Shown piece by piece: positions 55,946 through 64,000 of a stretch of 64,000 nt of DNA (positions are counted from its first letter, which is position 1; each line of letters starts with the position of its first letter). This DNA comes from Girardinichthys multiradiatus (taxonomy: Eukaryota > Chordata > Actinopteri > Cyprinodontiformes > Goodeidae), in the NCBI RefSeq assembly GCF_021462225.1, contig NC_061800.1, positions 2,862,501 to 2,926,500 on the forward strand, given 5' to 3'. A program made the translations under genes and the position numbers. Below the pieces are notes generated by a model that had not been told where the DNA came from, did no database searches, and saw nothing but the letters and a program-made list of their open reading frames with translations.

Positions 55946-57205
55946 TAGAGTCATAACAAGCGTAGATGATCAGCGTAGTGGTATGAGGCAACGGGTTTCT
56001 GAAGCGCATTTCCAATCTTAAATTTCCACTGGAAACTGGAGATAGAGCATCTGTGTCCTCGCCCGGGTTAAGATTAAATGTGAATAGAGAGTATCCTTGA
56101 TTAAATTCCTGACGTGTTAAACTCAGTGGAAGATCTTTTAGATGTCGTCCTGTAGCCGTAAACAAGTTGTAATACTCTCTCACTGAATGACCTTGGTTAA
56201 AATTGGGCTGGAAGGCTTTAGCATGAATTTGTCTGCCATCCTTACACAAAGCTAAATATTCCATATCAAAATGATTAAAGTCAAACGGGTTGAGATTGCG
56301 TGTTCCTGTAAAAGCATCATGATCCAGTAACGCAATCACCACATACTAGGGAAAGACGCCTAAGAAAAGATTCTCTTGGTTGCATACCCTTGAATTTTCA
56401 GGGATGGAATATGTTTTTACATTCACACGTGAAAGTGGATACAGAGCATTTGCCTTCATTAAAGCTGAAGCGTGCCCCAGTCGTACAGCTGGAGAGACAG
56501 TAACTTTTTTGATAAAAAGAGATGCTCCTAATATCCTGAGTTTGTAAGTGGAGTCTCTTGCTGCCATGAGACAAAAAGCATCGTTGGCTCTTGTAAGTTT
56601 AATTTTGAGGTCAACAGAGTTTAAAAGAAGTCTCTCACAGAAAAATATGTCTGCATGCAGGGGGCCTAGGAGATGTACCTCCCTGGAATTTGCCGTAAAC
56701 CCTGCTCTGCTGTTAAGACCTTGGTTAGGGCCGTTAGTTGTAACAATAGAGTTCAGAGCACCTGCAGTGTCTTTATAAAAAAGACCAGAGCTAAACTGGG
56801 TTTTTAAAGAATCCTCAGAAAAGTTTAACAATGTCTCAATCATGGCTCTATATGGATGTGTAGCGCTGGATTGTGAAATCATTCGATCTCCGAGAGTGAC
56901 GTCACACTGACTGAAGATGGTGTTTAACGGGTAGTTGATGAGCCCTACAGGTGTATCATCTGGCAGGTTTGTTCCATCCTCGTTAGTAATTTTCACTCTG
57001 AGATGCAATAGCGTATCGTTGAGATCCAGATACTTTTCTCCGTCTCCCGGAATGAAAAACTCGATCGGGCCTCCATCAGTGATTGCTGATAAAGGCTGGA
57101 TCTCGGTGTAAATTTTATCTTCGATCGATAGCTGCGTCATCGGGGCAGAAAATAAGTCCAACTCTGCCAGCGTGCACTCTGATGATTTGTTATGTAAAAG
57201 AGCCA

Positions 57206-57649
57206 TTATTTAAATATATCAAAACTTGCGGATGACTTCCTTCCTCTTCGTTTGTCAGCTGCGACTGATCTCCTTTTTCGCGTTTGTCGTTGTTTTTTAA
57301 CCGTCCTTAAACGATCACCAGGGGGTCTTGTTTTGGGTCTTTTGGATAAAACCATAATTCCTGAACCTTCTTGACCGTCGGTGTGTGTAGAACCACTCAT
57401 TTTACTCACAGCTCTACCGATGACATCCGAAGCGATATTTGATGCAGCCGTTTTAAGATGGGGTTTTGCAATTGCAAATCCTTTTTTAACCAGAGGGGAT
57501 ACGAAGCGGAATAATTTTGAAAATAATGATCCAATTCCGCGTCCGTACATGACCGGAGCCCCATAAAACCCTGGCAGATTACCGCCTGATTGACTTACAT
57601 AGTAATTTACAAAGCGATTTGGATCACGTCTCAGACTTAGCTGTGCCAT
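57206..57649 (-). CDS. pVI-like / core virion protein
   Basis: 147 codons from the first ATG of the frame (about 57649). N-terminal FVNYYVSQSGGNLPGFYG and GRGIGSLFSKLFRFVSPLV are the blocks that mark the small protein between penton and capsid genes in Mavericks, compared by others with adenovirus pVI. A middle amphipathic region (HLKTAASNIASDVIGRAVS) is followed by a very basic tail (KKQRQTRKRRSVAADKRRG), suited to DNA binding in the core. The frame is unbroken. Its stop shares one base with the capsid ATG. Confidence 0.75.
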   Translation of the reverse strand: MAQLSLRRDPNRFVNYYVSQSGGNLPGFYGAPVMYGRGIGSLFSKLFRFVSPLVKKGFAIAKPHLKTAASNIASDVIGRAVSKMSGSTHTDGQEGSGIMVLSKRPKTRPPGDRLRTVKKQRQTRKRRSVAADKRRGRKSSASFDIFK

Positions 57650-57720
57650 GTTCTCTCTTGCCTGCTTGATGCAGTGTTGAATGACCAGCGTAATATGAAT
57701 GATAACCAATCAGTCTTAGA

Positions 57721-57729
57721 GGTTATATA
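57721..57729 (-). promoter_or_regulatory. TATA-like box before the pVI-like/capsid pair
   Basis: Minus strand TATATAACC about 75 bp before the ATG at 57649. No other gene starts here. Confidence 0.4.
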
Positions 57730-57761
57730 CATATCTCTGAAATAGTTAAAACAATTAAAAT

Positions 57762-58144
57762 TTATCTCAGGCTACGTTGTGATATCACCGGTCTGAAGTG
57801 TAGTCTTATGACAGTCTTTCCATAGAAGAAATTTACAGGAACGTTTTGGTCCGATTTAATTTCTATATTGATATTTTCAATATGTCTTCTGGATACTGGA
57901 AGGTAGTGGGCGGGGTTAAACGTCTGAGTAATCATATCACTGAATTTGCCTTGCACCGCAGTAAAGGTGCAAAAGTGTCGCCTACTATTTGTGGGCTGAC
58001 CACGTCGCTGTAACAGTATAGGTGATCAATATGTTGAGCTAAATTTACACGGAAACTTGAACTGGTATTATTTTTAAACACTTCCATGCTAGCATTAGAT
58101 GGAAGAGTAACGTAAAAGCCATCATCCTCTACATGACGGTTCAT
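57762..58144 (-). pseudogene. Maverick penton / minor capsid protein, reduced remnant
   Basis: ATG 58144. The N-terminal block FYVTLPSNASMEVFKNNTSS is the conserved start of Maverick minor capsid (single jelly-roll, vertex) proteins. After about 40 codons the text jumps to a C-terminal block (YSDVVSPQIVGDTFAPLLR), and after a frameshift near 57950 continues with MITQTFNPAHYLPVS to the end. Family members are normally several times longer, so most of the jelly-roll has been deleted in addition to the frameshift. Confidence 0.88.
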
Positions 58145-58176
58145 GATGCTGTGTCAACTGTGAGGTTTAGTGCAAA

Positions 58177-58187
58177 CCTTTTTTATA
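58177..58187 (-). promoter_or_regulatory. TATA box before the penton gene
   Basis: Minus strand TATAAAAAAGG, 43 bp before ATG 58144; it overlaps the stop codon of the integrase (58183-58185). Confidence 0.55.
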
Positions 58188-59271
58188 CGTTTCGAAGTTC
58201 ATCAAACTTGATCCAACTGTTGAATTTCTCAGGCCAGTTTTTCCAGCTTACAAAAACCTGTCTGACTCCCTTGACCGTACGTCGTTTTAATATTTTTTCC
58301 ACTTGATACATCTTGTCGTTAAATATTTTTACTTTTTGAAGTTCCTCAGCGTAAAAGGAACCCTCGATAGGTTCTCCATCCAAATCTTTGAGTTTGTATA
58401 CAGGAGGAGATCGGGGTATCCGCTCATACACTGTAAACACTTCATCCGTAAAACTCTGTTCGTATTTTTTGTCAAACACTCCACGGACCTTGGATATTCT
58501 GACAAGATCCCCTTGTTTACACGTTGTCACTGAGTCCTTGCAATATCTGTTGGACTTGACATCATACAGATTCTGAAACACTTGAAAGGCATTTTCTGGG
58601 GTCACTTCCATAGGGCTCATTTTAATGCTGGAGTGGTAGGAATGGTTGTAGCTTCTAGCTAGGTTTTGCAGTACATCGACGTACTGCCGGGTATTGTTAG
58701 CTGTAAAATATCTCCACATCCTTGTTTTTAATGTGCGGTTAAATCTCTCGACCACTGAAGCCCTTGCTTCACTCGCTGTGGCAAAATGTTCAATACCGTG
58801 TTTCTCCATTAAAACCTTAAATTTCTTGTTAAAAAATTCTTTACCGGCATCAGTCTGAAGTTTTTTGGGGATCTGACTTTCTGTAAAAACTGATTCAAAT
58901 GCCTTTACCACCTCAGCGGCTGTTTTCCTCTTCAAAACTCGTACATACGCCCTTTTTGAAAAGATGTCAATGACTGTTAATAAATAATTATAACCATCAT
59001 TTTCCATGGCCAGAGCTTGCATGTCACAGAGATCAGCCTGGAACTGCCTCAATGGTCTGGTGACAAAAACTCTGTTTCTCGGGAACTTTATTCTTGCAGG
59101 TTTATGTAGAGTATAGATATCTTCTCCTGATAAAAAATCTTAAACTTTTTCAACCGCAACCTTCTTTCCCATTTCATCTTGCATAACCCTCCTCAGCCTA
59201 TCTACACCCCCAAAACTTCCCGGATTTGAAGGGCTATGATATACTTTCTTCATCAGACGTCTTCCTGCCAT
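58183..59271 (-). pseudogene. INT: Maverick integrase (RVE core plus chromodomain)
   Basis: ATG 59271; 362 codons with a single TAA at 59140-59142. Inserts the element, giving 6-bp duplications. N-terminal region MKKVYHSPSNPGSFGGVDRL; catalytic core Asp in RQFQADLCDM, Asp in LQTDAGKEFFN, Glu in SVVERFNRTLK; an SH3-like segment; and a C-terminal chromodomain (YQVEKILKRR, VSWKNWPEKFNSWI) that probably binds histone tails. All three acidic residues are present. Only the nonsense codon, in the N-terminal part, disables it; initiation at a downstream Met would lose part of the N-terminal domain. Confidence 0.95.
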
Positions 59272-59606
59272 CTCTGCCTTATGCTCACTCTGCCGATTAC
59301 TTGTTAAATAATGAGAAAAAACACACAGGAGGGTAGATTTATCCTTATTTTTTTATTTTTTTGTATTTAATATTAAAAGAAAAACAACCAAAAAACAAAA
59401 TCAGATAAAATGCAGATTAATGCTGATGAATTCAAACACTACTAGCTTTTAAACAACACTTTTGGGAAAGGTTACTATGTTCCTACTTTAATTGTATTTA
59501 ATAGTAAAAAGAAAAAAAGAAGAAAAATCATATAATGCAGATTAATTAAAGTACTGGAATACAAAAAAAAAAAAAAATGATACAACAAGTCATCAAACAT
59601 GTGAGA
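59272..59606. other. AT-rich spacer with an imperfect duplication
   Basis: Two similar blocks of about 70 bp (around 59367-59440 and 59490-59565) both contain TGTATTTAATA and ATGCAGATTAAT. No gene seen. Confidence 0.55.
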
Positions 59607-60020
59607 TCAGTTTGTCAGTCCATAGCACTCTGAAACAGAGTTAAGTTGTTTGAGATGTTTCTCATCGACCATGCGATCATAAACGTGCGCTATTGCATTG
59701 TGGATGCCTTGTACCAATTTCAGTTCATACAAAACCGTCTTGGCAATTGTCTTCACTCTGAAGTCATCCGCTTGTATGCGTCGAAGTACCAGAAGATTCT
59801 GAATAGCAGGAACGAGTTTGGGGGTTATGAGTCGTCGTACGATGCGTTGAAAGTTGACTTGGTAATAATCCTCCCCCAGCACCTCCAGGCAATGGTGTTG
59901 GTGTTTTTTTGACTTCAGATGTTCGTTATACATCCATAGCAGGTTTCTCTGAGATAGTTCAAAGAGGTTATGTTGAATAAATGAAGTATCGCTGTTTTCA
60001 CCGTATTGATGAGGGTGGTT
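59607..60020 (-). CDS. Unrecognised right-arm Maverick gene RA4
   Basis: Open from about 60020 to the stop at 59607; first ATG at 59933 (108 codons). Upstream codons (SFIQHNLFELSQRNLLW) look coding, so either the ATG start is internal or a frameshift connects it to RA3, which ends at 60026 in another frame. The protein is helical and basic, with a His-rich start (KSKKHQHHCLEVLGEDYY) and regular Leu/Ile spacing (FQRIVRRLITPKLVPAIQNL). No family recognised. It lies between integrase and RA3. Confidence 0.5.
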   Translation of the reverse strand, partial: NHPHQYGENSDTSFIQHNLFELSQRNLLWMYNEHLKSKKHQHHCLEVLGEDYYQVNFQRIVRRLITPKLVPAIQNLLVLRRIQADDFRVKTIAKTVLYELKLVQGIHNAIAHVYDRMVDEKHLKQLNSVSECYGLTN

Positions 60021-60025
60021 GAGAA

Positions 60026-60445
60026 CTAACCGTCAATTTCGTCCTCCTGTTTACTCTCATCCTCTGCTGAAGGCTGAGGGTCCTCCATCGGTTCCAGGGT
60101 TTGTGTAGGGGCTTCGGTAGAGGGTGAGTAGCCGGTGGCTACCTCCACGACCACCTTCATGTCTTCAGGCAGGACATTCGCGTCTACAGACTCAGCCATG
60201 AATAGCGGTGATGGTGAGCAGAGGTCTGGAGAAAGCGGTAGATATTTCATGTTGTATCCTGTAGGTGATGCAGGACTGAAGTGGTTCTCTGAGAATGAGG
60301 ATGTTGAGGTGGATGGTGAGAAGAGGTCAGGGGAAGGCGGATGATATGGTCCAATGTTGAAGCTTTCATCATGCTCAGGAGAGAAGTGGATCTCTGCTCG
60401 GTGGTTGTAGAGATCCCTGTATGGTGTCGGTCCACTCATTCTCAT
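60026..60445 (-). CDS. Unrecognised acidic Ser/Pro-rich right-arm gene RA3
   Basis: About 139 codons from ATG 60445 (an upstream in-frame ATG at 60499 lies on the TATA-like sequence). Low-complexity, acidic and rich in Ser and Pro: FSPSTSTSSFSENHFSPASP, LPLSPDLCSPSPLF, ending EDESKQEDEIDG. Probably disordered; it could be a transcription activator or an adaptor, but this is a guess from composition. It could be the N-terminal half of one protein with RA4. Confidence 0.5.
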   Translation of the reverse strand: MRMSGPTPYRDLYNHRAEIHFSPEHDESFNIGPYHPPSPDLFSPSTSTSSFSENHFSPASPTGYNMKYLPLSPDLCSPSPLFMAESVDANVLPEDMKVVVEVATGYSPSTEAPTQTLEPMEDPQPSAEDESKQEDEIDG

Positions 60446-60486
60446 GATACGATTCTCAGTGTCTGTGAGCTTGCAGTTATCCCCCC

Positions 60487-60496
60487 GTATATATAT
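60487..60496 (-). promoter_or_regulatory. TATA-like box before RA3
   Basis: Minus strand ATATATATAC about 45 bp before ATG 60445, placed as expected for a core promoter with a short leader. Confidence 0.4.
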
Positions 60497-60514
60497 CATA
60501 GGAAGGGCGTGTCC

Positions 60515-60780
60515 TCAGAAGAGGGTTCGTTCTAAACGTAAAACAGGAAACGTCAGGGTTTTTTTCACTGACATGACATCGATCCAACTTCGTGACTTGT
60601 GGAAAAGGTCGGAAAGACAATGTCCAATTTCACTCATCTTCTCTGCCCAAGCTTCAAACGGCAGAGCCAGCATTGTCTTGAATACGCCGCAGTCCTGATT
60701 GAAAGCCTCCAACACAAACAGATCTGAGGGACTCGTCCGGTTGTTCCTACGTCTGCTTGCCCGAAAAGACTAGCGGCCAT
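60515..60780 (-). pseudogene. Unrecognised right-arm gene RA2 with one frameshift
   Basis: ATG 60780 overlaps the end of RA1 by 11 bp and opens MAASLFGQADVGTTGR; after about 17 codons the coding text continues in the next frame (LFVLEAFNQDCGVFKTMLAL, FEAWAEKMSEIGHCLSDLF) to TGA 60515. About 88 codons, predicted helical. The frame after the shift is the same as that of RA1, so the alternative is that RA1 and this part were one protein separated by the TAG at 60770. No family recognised. Confidence 0.5.
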
Positions 60781-61465
60781 TTGCTGTGGTTTTTGACCCC
60801 CACACTGCGCTAAAAAGAGGTTCTCTCTCAGCTATTTCAACATCGGATGGTATATGAAACATTCTCGCCCGTTTTACAGGTCGAGGAGACAGTTCATTTA
60901 CTTCTTCTTCTTCCTCCCTCTCCTGCCTTGAGACTGTTTCAGGGCTATCATTAAGGTGCGGGATTGCAAGCCTTACCACAGCCCAGTCGCTGTGGGTGAG
61001 AGTACACAGAGCCAGTGATCCATTAAATACCTCATCTTGATCCAATTGATACAGGCAAAGCTCTCCTATTTCATACATGAAAGTATAACCCCAGCTGCCA
61101 ACCAGGCCATATGGCTCCAAAGACCATTCTTCCTGCAGAGTGTCGAACGGGGGTCTTTGTACCCTGCAGATGTAGTATGTTAATTTCTTAGGAGCATTCA
61201 ATTCACGGGATGAATACTGGTAGACGGTCACTGGGGTTTCGCACAGAACTGACATACCTCTTGGCCGACCCGAGGTCTGATTTTCAACCATGGTTGTTGA
61301 AGTTGATGTTGGATCCTCATCATCGGTAGAGTATGTCATGACGGGAATTCCGATAGGTATCTCCGTTGAGGAAGTATATGATGCAGTTGCTTGTTCATCA
61401 TCATCATCTTGGCACGCGTTGCGTTTCTCCTCCGCTTGACGATAAACTCTCTTAACTCTAGCCAT
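60770..61465 (-). CDS. Unrecognised right-arm gene RA1 (next to the terminal repeat)
   Basis: ATG 61465, 231 codons, unbroken. Basic start (ARVKRVYRQAEEKR), an acidic low-complexity stretch (CQDDDDEQ, TDDEDPTSTSTT), a central folded-looking region (KLTYYICRVQRPPFDTL, EPYGLVGSWGYTFMYEIG, THSDWAVVRLAIPHL), then EEEEE and a nuclear-signal-like PRPVKRARM. The layout suggests a nuclear regulatory protein expressed early from the right terminal repeat; this is inference. No homologue recognised. Confidence 0.65.
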   Translation of the reverse strand: MARVKRVYRQAEEKRNACQDDDDEQATASYTSSTEIPIGIPVMTYSTDDEDPTSTSTTMVENQTSGRPRGMSVLCETPVTVYQYSSRELNAPKKLTYYICRVQRPPFDTLQEEWSLEPYGLVGSWGYTFMYEIGELCLYQLDQDEVFNGSLALCTLTHSDWAVVRLAIPHLNDSPETVSRQEREEEEEVNELSPRPVKRARMFHIPSDVEIAEREPLFSAVWGSKTTANGR

Positions 61466-61669
61466 TGTTGAACGGGTGTTCTTTTTTCCAACGAATGCTG
61501 TATGTAAAGTGCAGAGTTTTATCTCTGTATTTAAAGTAAACACTAAAGCACGCCCTATTGTTTTCATTGGGTTATTCAAGGTTTAACGATGCTTACAAAC
61601 ACACCCTCTCTATTTTTAATTGGTGCTGATAGCCAAACAGTTTCCGATAATACCATATTTGTCTTGTTC

Positions 61670-61679
61670 TATTTATAAC
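61670..61679 (-). promoter_or_regulatory. TATA-like box at the inner edge of the right repeat
   Basis: Minus strand TATAAATAG directly next to the inner end of the repeat, about 205 bp before ATG of RA1. Confidence 0.4.
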
Positions 61680-61902
61680 AAACACACCCCTGTGTTTTAA
61701 TTGACTCATTTAAGGTATCGCCCCTAATGACGACAACCAATCAGCATCCACGGTTACGCCCCCTTGGACACACCACCTGCTTGACCACGTGACCTCCCGC
61801 CCACATGTCACCCACATGGCGCCAACCGGAAGTCCCGCCCTCACCGGAAGTCCCGCCCACCTGTCAAAAAGTTTGATGAAAGGGTGTACTTAAATTCTCT
61901 CT
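61680..61902 (-). repeat. Maverick terminal inverted repeat, right
   Basis: Mirror of 45098-45318, one extra AG/CT at the tip. It carries the same GGGCGGG, ACTTCCGG, TTGGCGCC, CACGTG and CCAAT motifs. Confidence 0.97.
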
Positions 61903-61908
61903 CTCGTA
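61903..61908. repeat. Maverick target-site duplication, right
   Basis: CTCGTA, as at 45092-45097. Confidence 0.9.
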
Positions 61909-62987
61909 TGACTGGGGGCTGTTCCTTTAAATGAAATCTCAGTCCTGAGTCAGGGTAAGAATACTAGGAGGGAAGAGTTATGCATATATTATTACCGGGT
62001 GTGTGTAAGAGTGTGTGCTGAAAGGAAAACTACGGTGCTGCTGCTGAGGGAGGCAGGGATTCCCTTCTTCCTTCATTTACCCCCTTTTGTGCCCCTCATG
62101 CACCCTGTATGAAAGCCAGTCGCAGATGTTTGTAAAGAATATGTGTGTGTGGGTGTATGTTAGCAGCAGAAAGCAGAAGAGAGAAGCATCTTAAGTGGAT
62201 TAGTTCTCATTACCCACCAGGGGACGGACAAGAGAGACAGCTAGAGATGGAGAGAGTGTTAAATAGATAAATCCAAAGAAAGGATTTCCTCTCCTCATCC
62301 CTTTCTTCCTCCTCCTTCTTTTTGTCCTTTCACTCACTCACTCACTCACTCACTCAAAGTGATCTAGTCTTCCAGCAGTGTGGTGTTTTACAGTTTGTGT
62401 TCATGTACAAGTGCATTGCACATTTATTTCAGTGTAATCAATCACAGAGATCATTAGAGATGTGTGTGATACCAACTGATTGGTGGTGTGAGCTAATAGT
62501 CCTTGATGTTATTAATGACTGTGTGCAGGTGTTGGCAGTTTGTCTGAGTGTCTGCTTTAGTGAGAAAGAAGCAGGAAGCTTTTAGGCAGACTGACAGCAG
62601 CACAGAGGGACCACAGATAACCAGCATTATTTTCCAGTCTAGCAGAATAGCAGTTAGAAATGTGAGAGTACAAAGGATTTTGTTTTTCAAATAAAATGAA
62701 GACAAAATAATCCCTAACAACTATATGAGTAGAATTAAACCTGGACAGATAAGTCATAGTGCTGGAAAGTAATTTGATGTAAATTTACTGTGATCATTTG
62801 AATTAATTTTTTTTCCCGTTTGTTTTAAAAATGTATATTTCCCCTTAAATGGTGCCACATTTGTAAGGGAAATTGGTTTCTGGATGGTGTCCGTGGAAAA
62901 ACTTGTTGAATCCTCTGCCAGTGAAAAACAGCTGTTTGGTGCTGTTTTATTGGATTGATTGTTAAACTGCAAATATATCTTGTTTAC
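61909..62987. other. Right flank, no gene recognised
   Basis: Anonymous DNA with a (CACT)n run at 62331-62356. Confidence 0.5.
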
Positions 62988-63260
62988 TCAAATGTCAATC
63001 ATGTAAATGGGGACTTCAGTGGTGTGTGGACAACCATACACAACCATCTGACACCTCCTCCTTATGCTGGTCAACAGCTGTGGGATGGCATTCCATTCTT
63101 CAACCAGCATTTGTTGCAAGTCAGCGATTGTGCCTGTGTTGGTTACTCTGGCACAAAGAGCAAAAACAAGCTGACCACACAAATGTTCAGTGGGGTTGAG
63201 GTCAGGCGTGCAGGCCATCCTCTCCACTCCCTAACCCTGCAGGTAAACCCCACTGTGGGG
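62988..63260 (-). pseudogene. Tc1-like transposase C-terminal fragment
   Basis: Minus-strand codons read CTPDLNPTEHLCGQL (the Glu block of the DDE triad), then ADLQQMLVEEWNAIPQ and SIRRRCQMVVYG. The fragment belongs to the same subfamily as 20885-20990. No start and no clear terminal repeats. Confidence 0.8.
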
Positions 63261-64000
63261 AGGTTTTGGCAAGTTTTCATGGACACAAGCCTCATACTCA
63301 GCTATAATACTTTACCCATAAACAATTTTCCTTATAAATGTGGCATAAGGCTTGAGAAATTGAGTAATGTGGTAGCCTGTTGGCAATGCAGTAAGCAGAA
63401 TTATGGAGATCACACATATTCTGAGTTTTGTCTCTGTTTAAGGAAGTTATTTAACATCTATTATATCATTAGGCTGAAAAAGAGGAGATTAAAGAAAATT
63501 GGTAAAATTTAGAAGGAGACATAACTGGATGTCATCTCTATTTATTCCCCCCTACAAACACCTAAAAATGCTTAAAAAATGCATATCCAAATTAAATTAG
63601 ATGCAGTTCTTTAACCCTTCGCAGCACATTCAGAAGCTTGGTCTCTTTTTAAAGGTTACACTCTGAAAATTTAACCTGAGCAGTCAAACCTATTCTAACT
63701 CTAACTACTTTGTAGTTATAGAAGTTGGATTACACAGAAATGTAACCTTGAAGTTGGAATACTTTGCTGTTGGATTATGCTGAAATGTAACTCTTTTTCT
63801 CTTTTGGATTTTAGTTTTTATGTAACTGTACATGGAAGGCTAAAGATATTGACTCAGAAATCACCTGAGATGAGCTGCTGAGATCTCGTGAGAGCTGTCC
63901 TTAAGTAATATAGAGGTATACTGGTAAACACACAAAATATGACAAATTCAGGTAAAACCAGCCAATAAATTAAAGCCAAACATAGAAACGTTTAAAATAC
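63261..64000. other. No recognisable feature
   Basis: Anonymous AT-rich DNA; the short open frames give no family. Confidence 0.5.

Larger units (their letters stand above)
54330..57206 (-). pseudogene. Maverick major capsid protein (double jelly-roll)
   Basis: ATG 57206. Major hexon-like shell protein, by family knowledge. The frame reads MALLHNKSSE, then the conserved N-terminal block (IQPLSAITDGGPIEFFIPG) and DLNDTLLHLRVKI, which are typical of Maverick capsids. It stays in one frame to the C terminus except for a TAG at 56346-56348. The last 15-17 codons (ending VLVDYY and TAA at 54330) are cut off by Tc1 A5. Counting only one TA, the parts on both sides add up to 436 codons including the stop, so nothing but the insertion and the TAG disturbs it. 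Its ATG overlaps the stop of the preceding gene as TAATG. Confidence 0.95.
45098..61902. mobile_element. Maverick/Polinton (adintovirus-like) element
   Basis: 16,805 bp including a 1.57-kb Tc1 insertion, so about 15.2 kb originally, the usual size of the class. It starts with AG and ends with CT, has inverted repeats of about 221 bp, a 6-bp target duplication, and two convergent gene arms meeting at about 53.6 kb. The core set is present: polymerase B, RVE integrase, adenain-type protease, packaging ATPase, double-jelly-roll major capsid and penton remnant. Such elements are considered integrated relatives of small DNA viruses. Nearly every core gene is broken in this copy. Confidence 0.97.

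Noticed and set aside
62955..63512. Plus-strand open frame of 185 codons near the right end
   Set aside because: It overlaps an antisense Tc1 transposase fragment, and the remainder shows no family; composition looks non-coding.

Overview
This window is genomic DNA of a teleost fish. It shows Tc1/mariner elements, fish-type LINE tails, Ty3/Gypsy and retrovirus-like remnants, GT-AG introns and vertebrate promoter motifs. Nothing in it is bacterial. An exact species cannot be read from the sequence. Most of the window is transposable-element debris, much of it nested.

0.6-8.5 kb: an I-group-like LINE on the minus strand (reverse transcriptase at 0.9-3.1 kb, zinc-knuckle ORF1 at 7.5-8.0 kb) is split by a second LINE (3.4-4.6 kb), two Tc1 elements (A1 4607-6207, B1 6366-7336) and a fish repeat. 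8.5-13.3 kb: a minus-strand retrovirus/Gypsy-like gag-protease-integrase remnant without reverse transcriptase. 15.4-20.2 kb: a Ty3/Gypsy pol and a broken single-pass membrane protein cut by Tc1 copy A2. 22.3-24.1 kb: a Tc1-like shell holding a LINE endonuclease fragment. 25.4-33.2 kb: Tc1 copies A3 (full-length transposase frame), B2 and A4, plus a LINE 3' end. 34.4 kb: a probable first coding exon of a host gene on the plus strand; no later exon was recognised. 34.5-45 kb: mostly anonymous DNA.

45,098-61,902: the main object, a Maverick/Polinton (adintovirus-like giant DNA transposon). It has a 6-bp target duplication (CTCGTA), terminal inverted repeats of about 221 bp with two substitutions, and a convergent two-arm layout. 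Left arm, plus strand: an intact-looking seven-exon gene of unknown function, protein-primed family-B DNA polymerase, FtsK/HerA packaging ATPase, a pX-like small protein and a conserved Maverick protein. Right arm, minus strand: adenain-type protease, major capsid protein (its 3' end split by Tc1 copy A5), a pVI-like core protein, a penton/minor-capsid remnant, an RVE integrase with chromodomain, and a cluster of about four unrecognised genes next to the right repeat. Together these are a replication module (polymerase), an integration module (integrase plus repeats) and a virion module (capsid, penton, protease, ATPase).

Almost every recognisable core gene carries at least one break (frameshift, nonsense, deletion or Tc1 insertion), so this copy is not expected to be functional. 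The spliced gene is open throughout. The near-identical terminal repeats point to a young insertion and contrast with the many breaks. The terminal repeat itself carries several motifs of vertebrate promoters. All calls are from reading the sequence; no database search was run.
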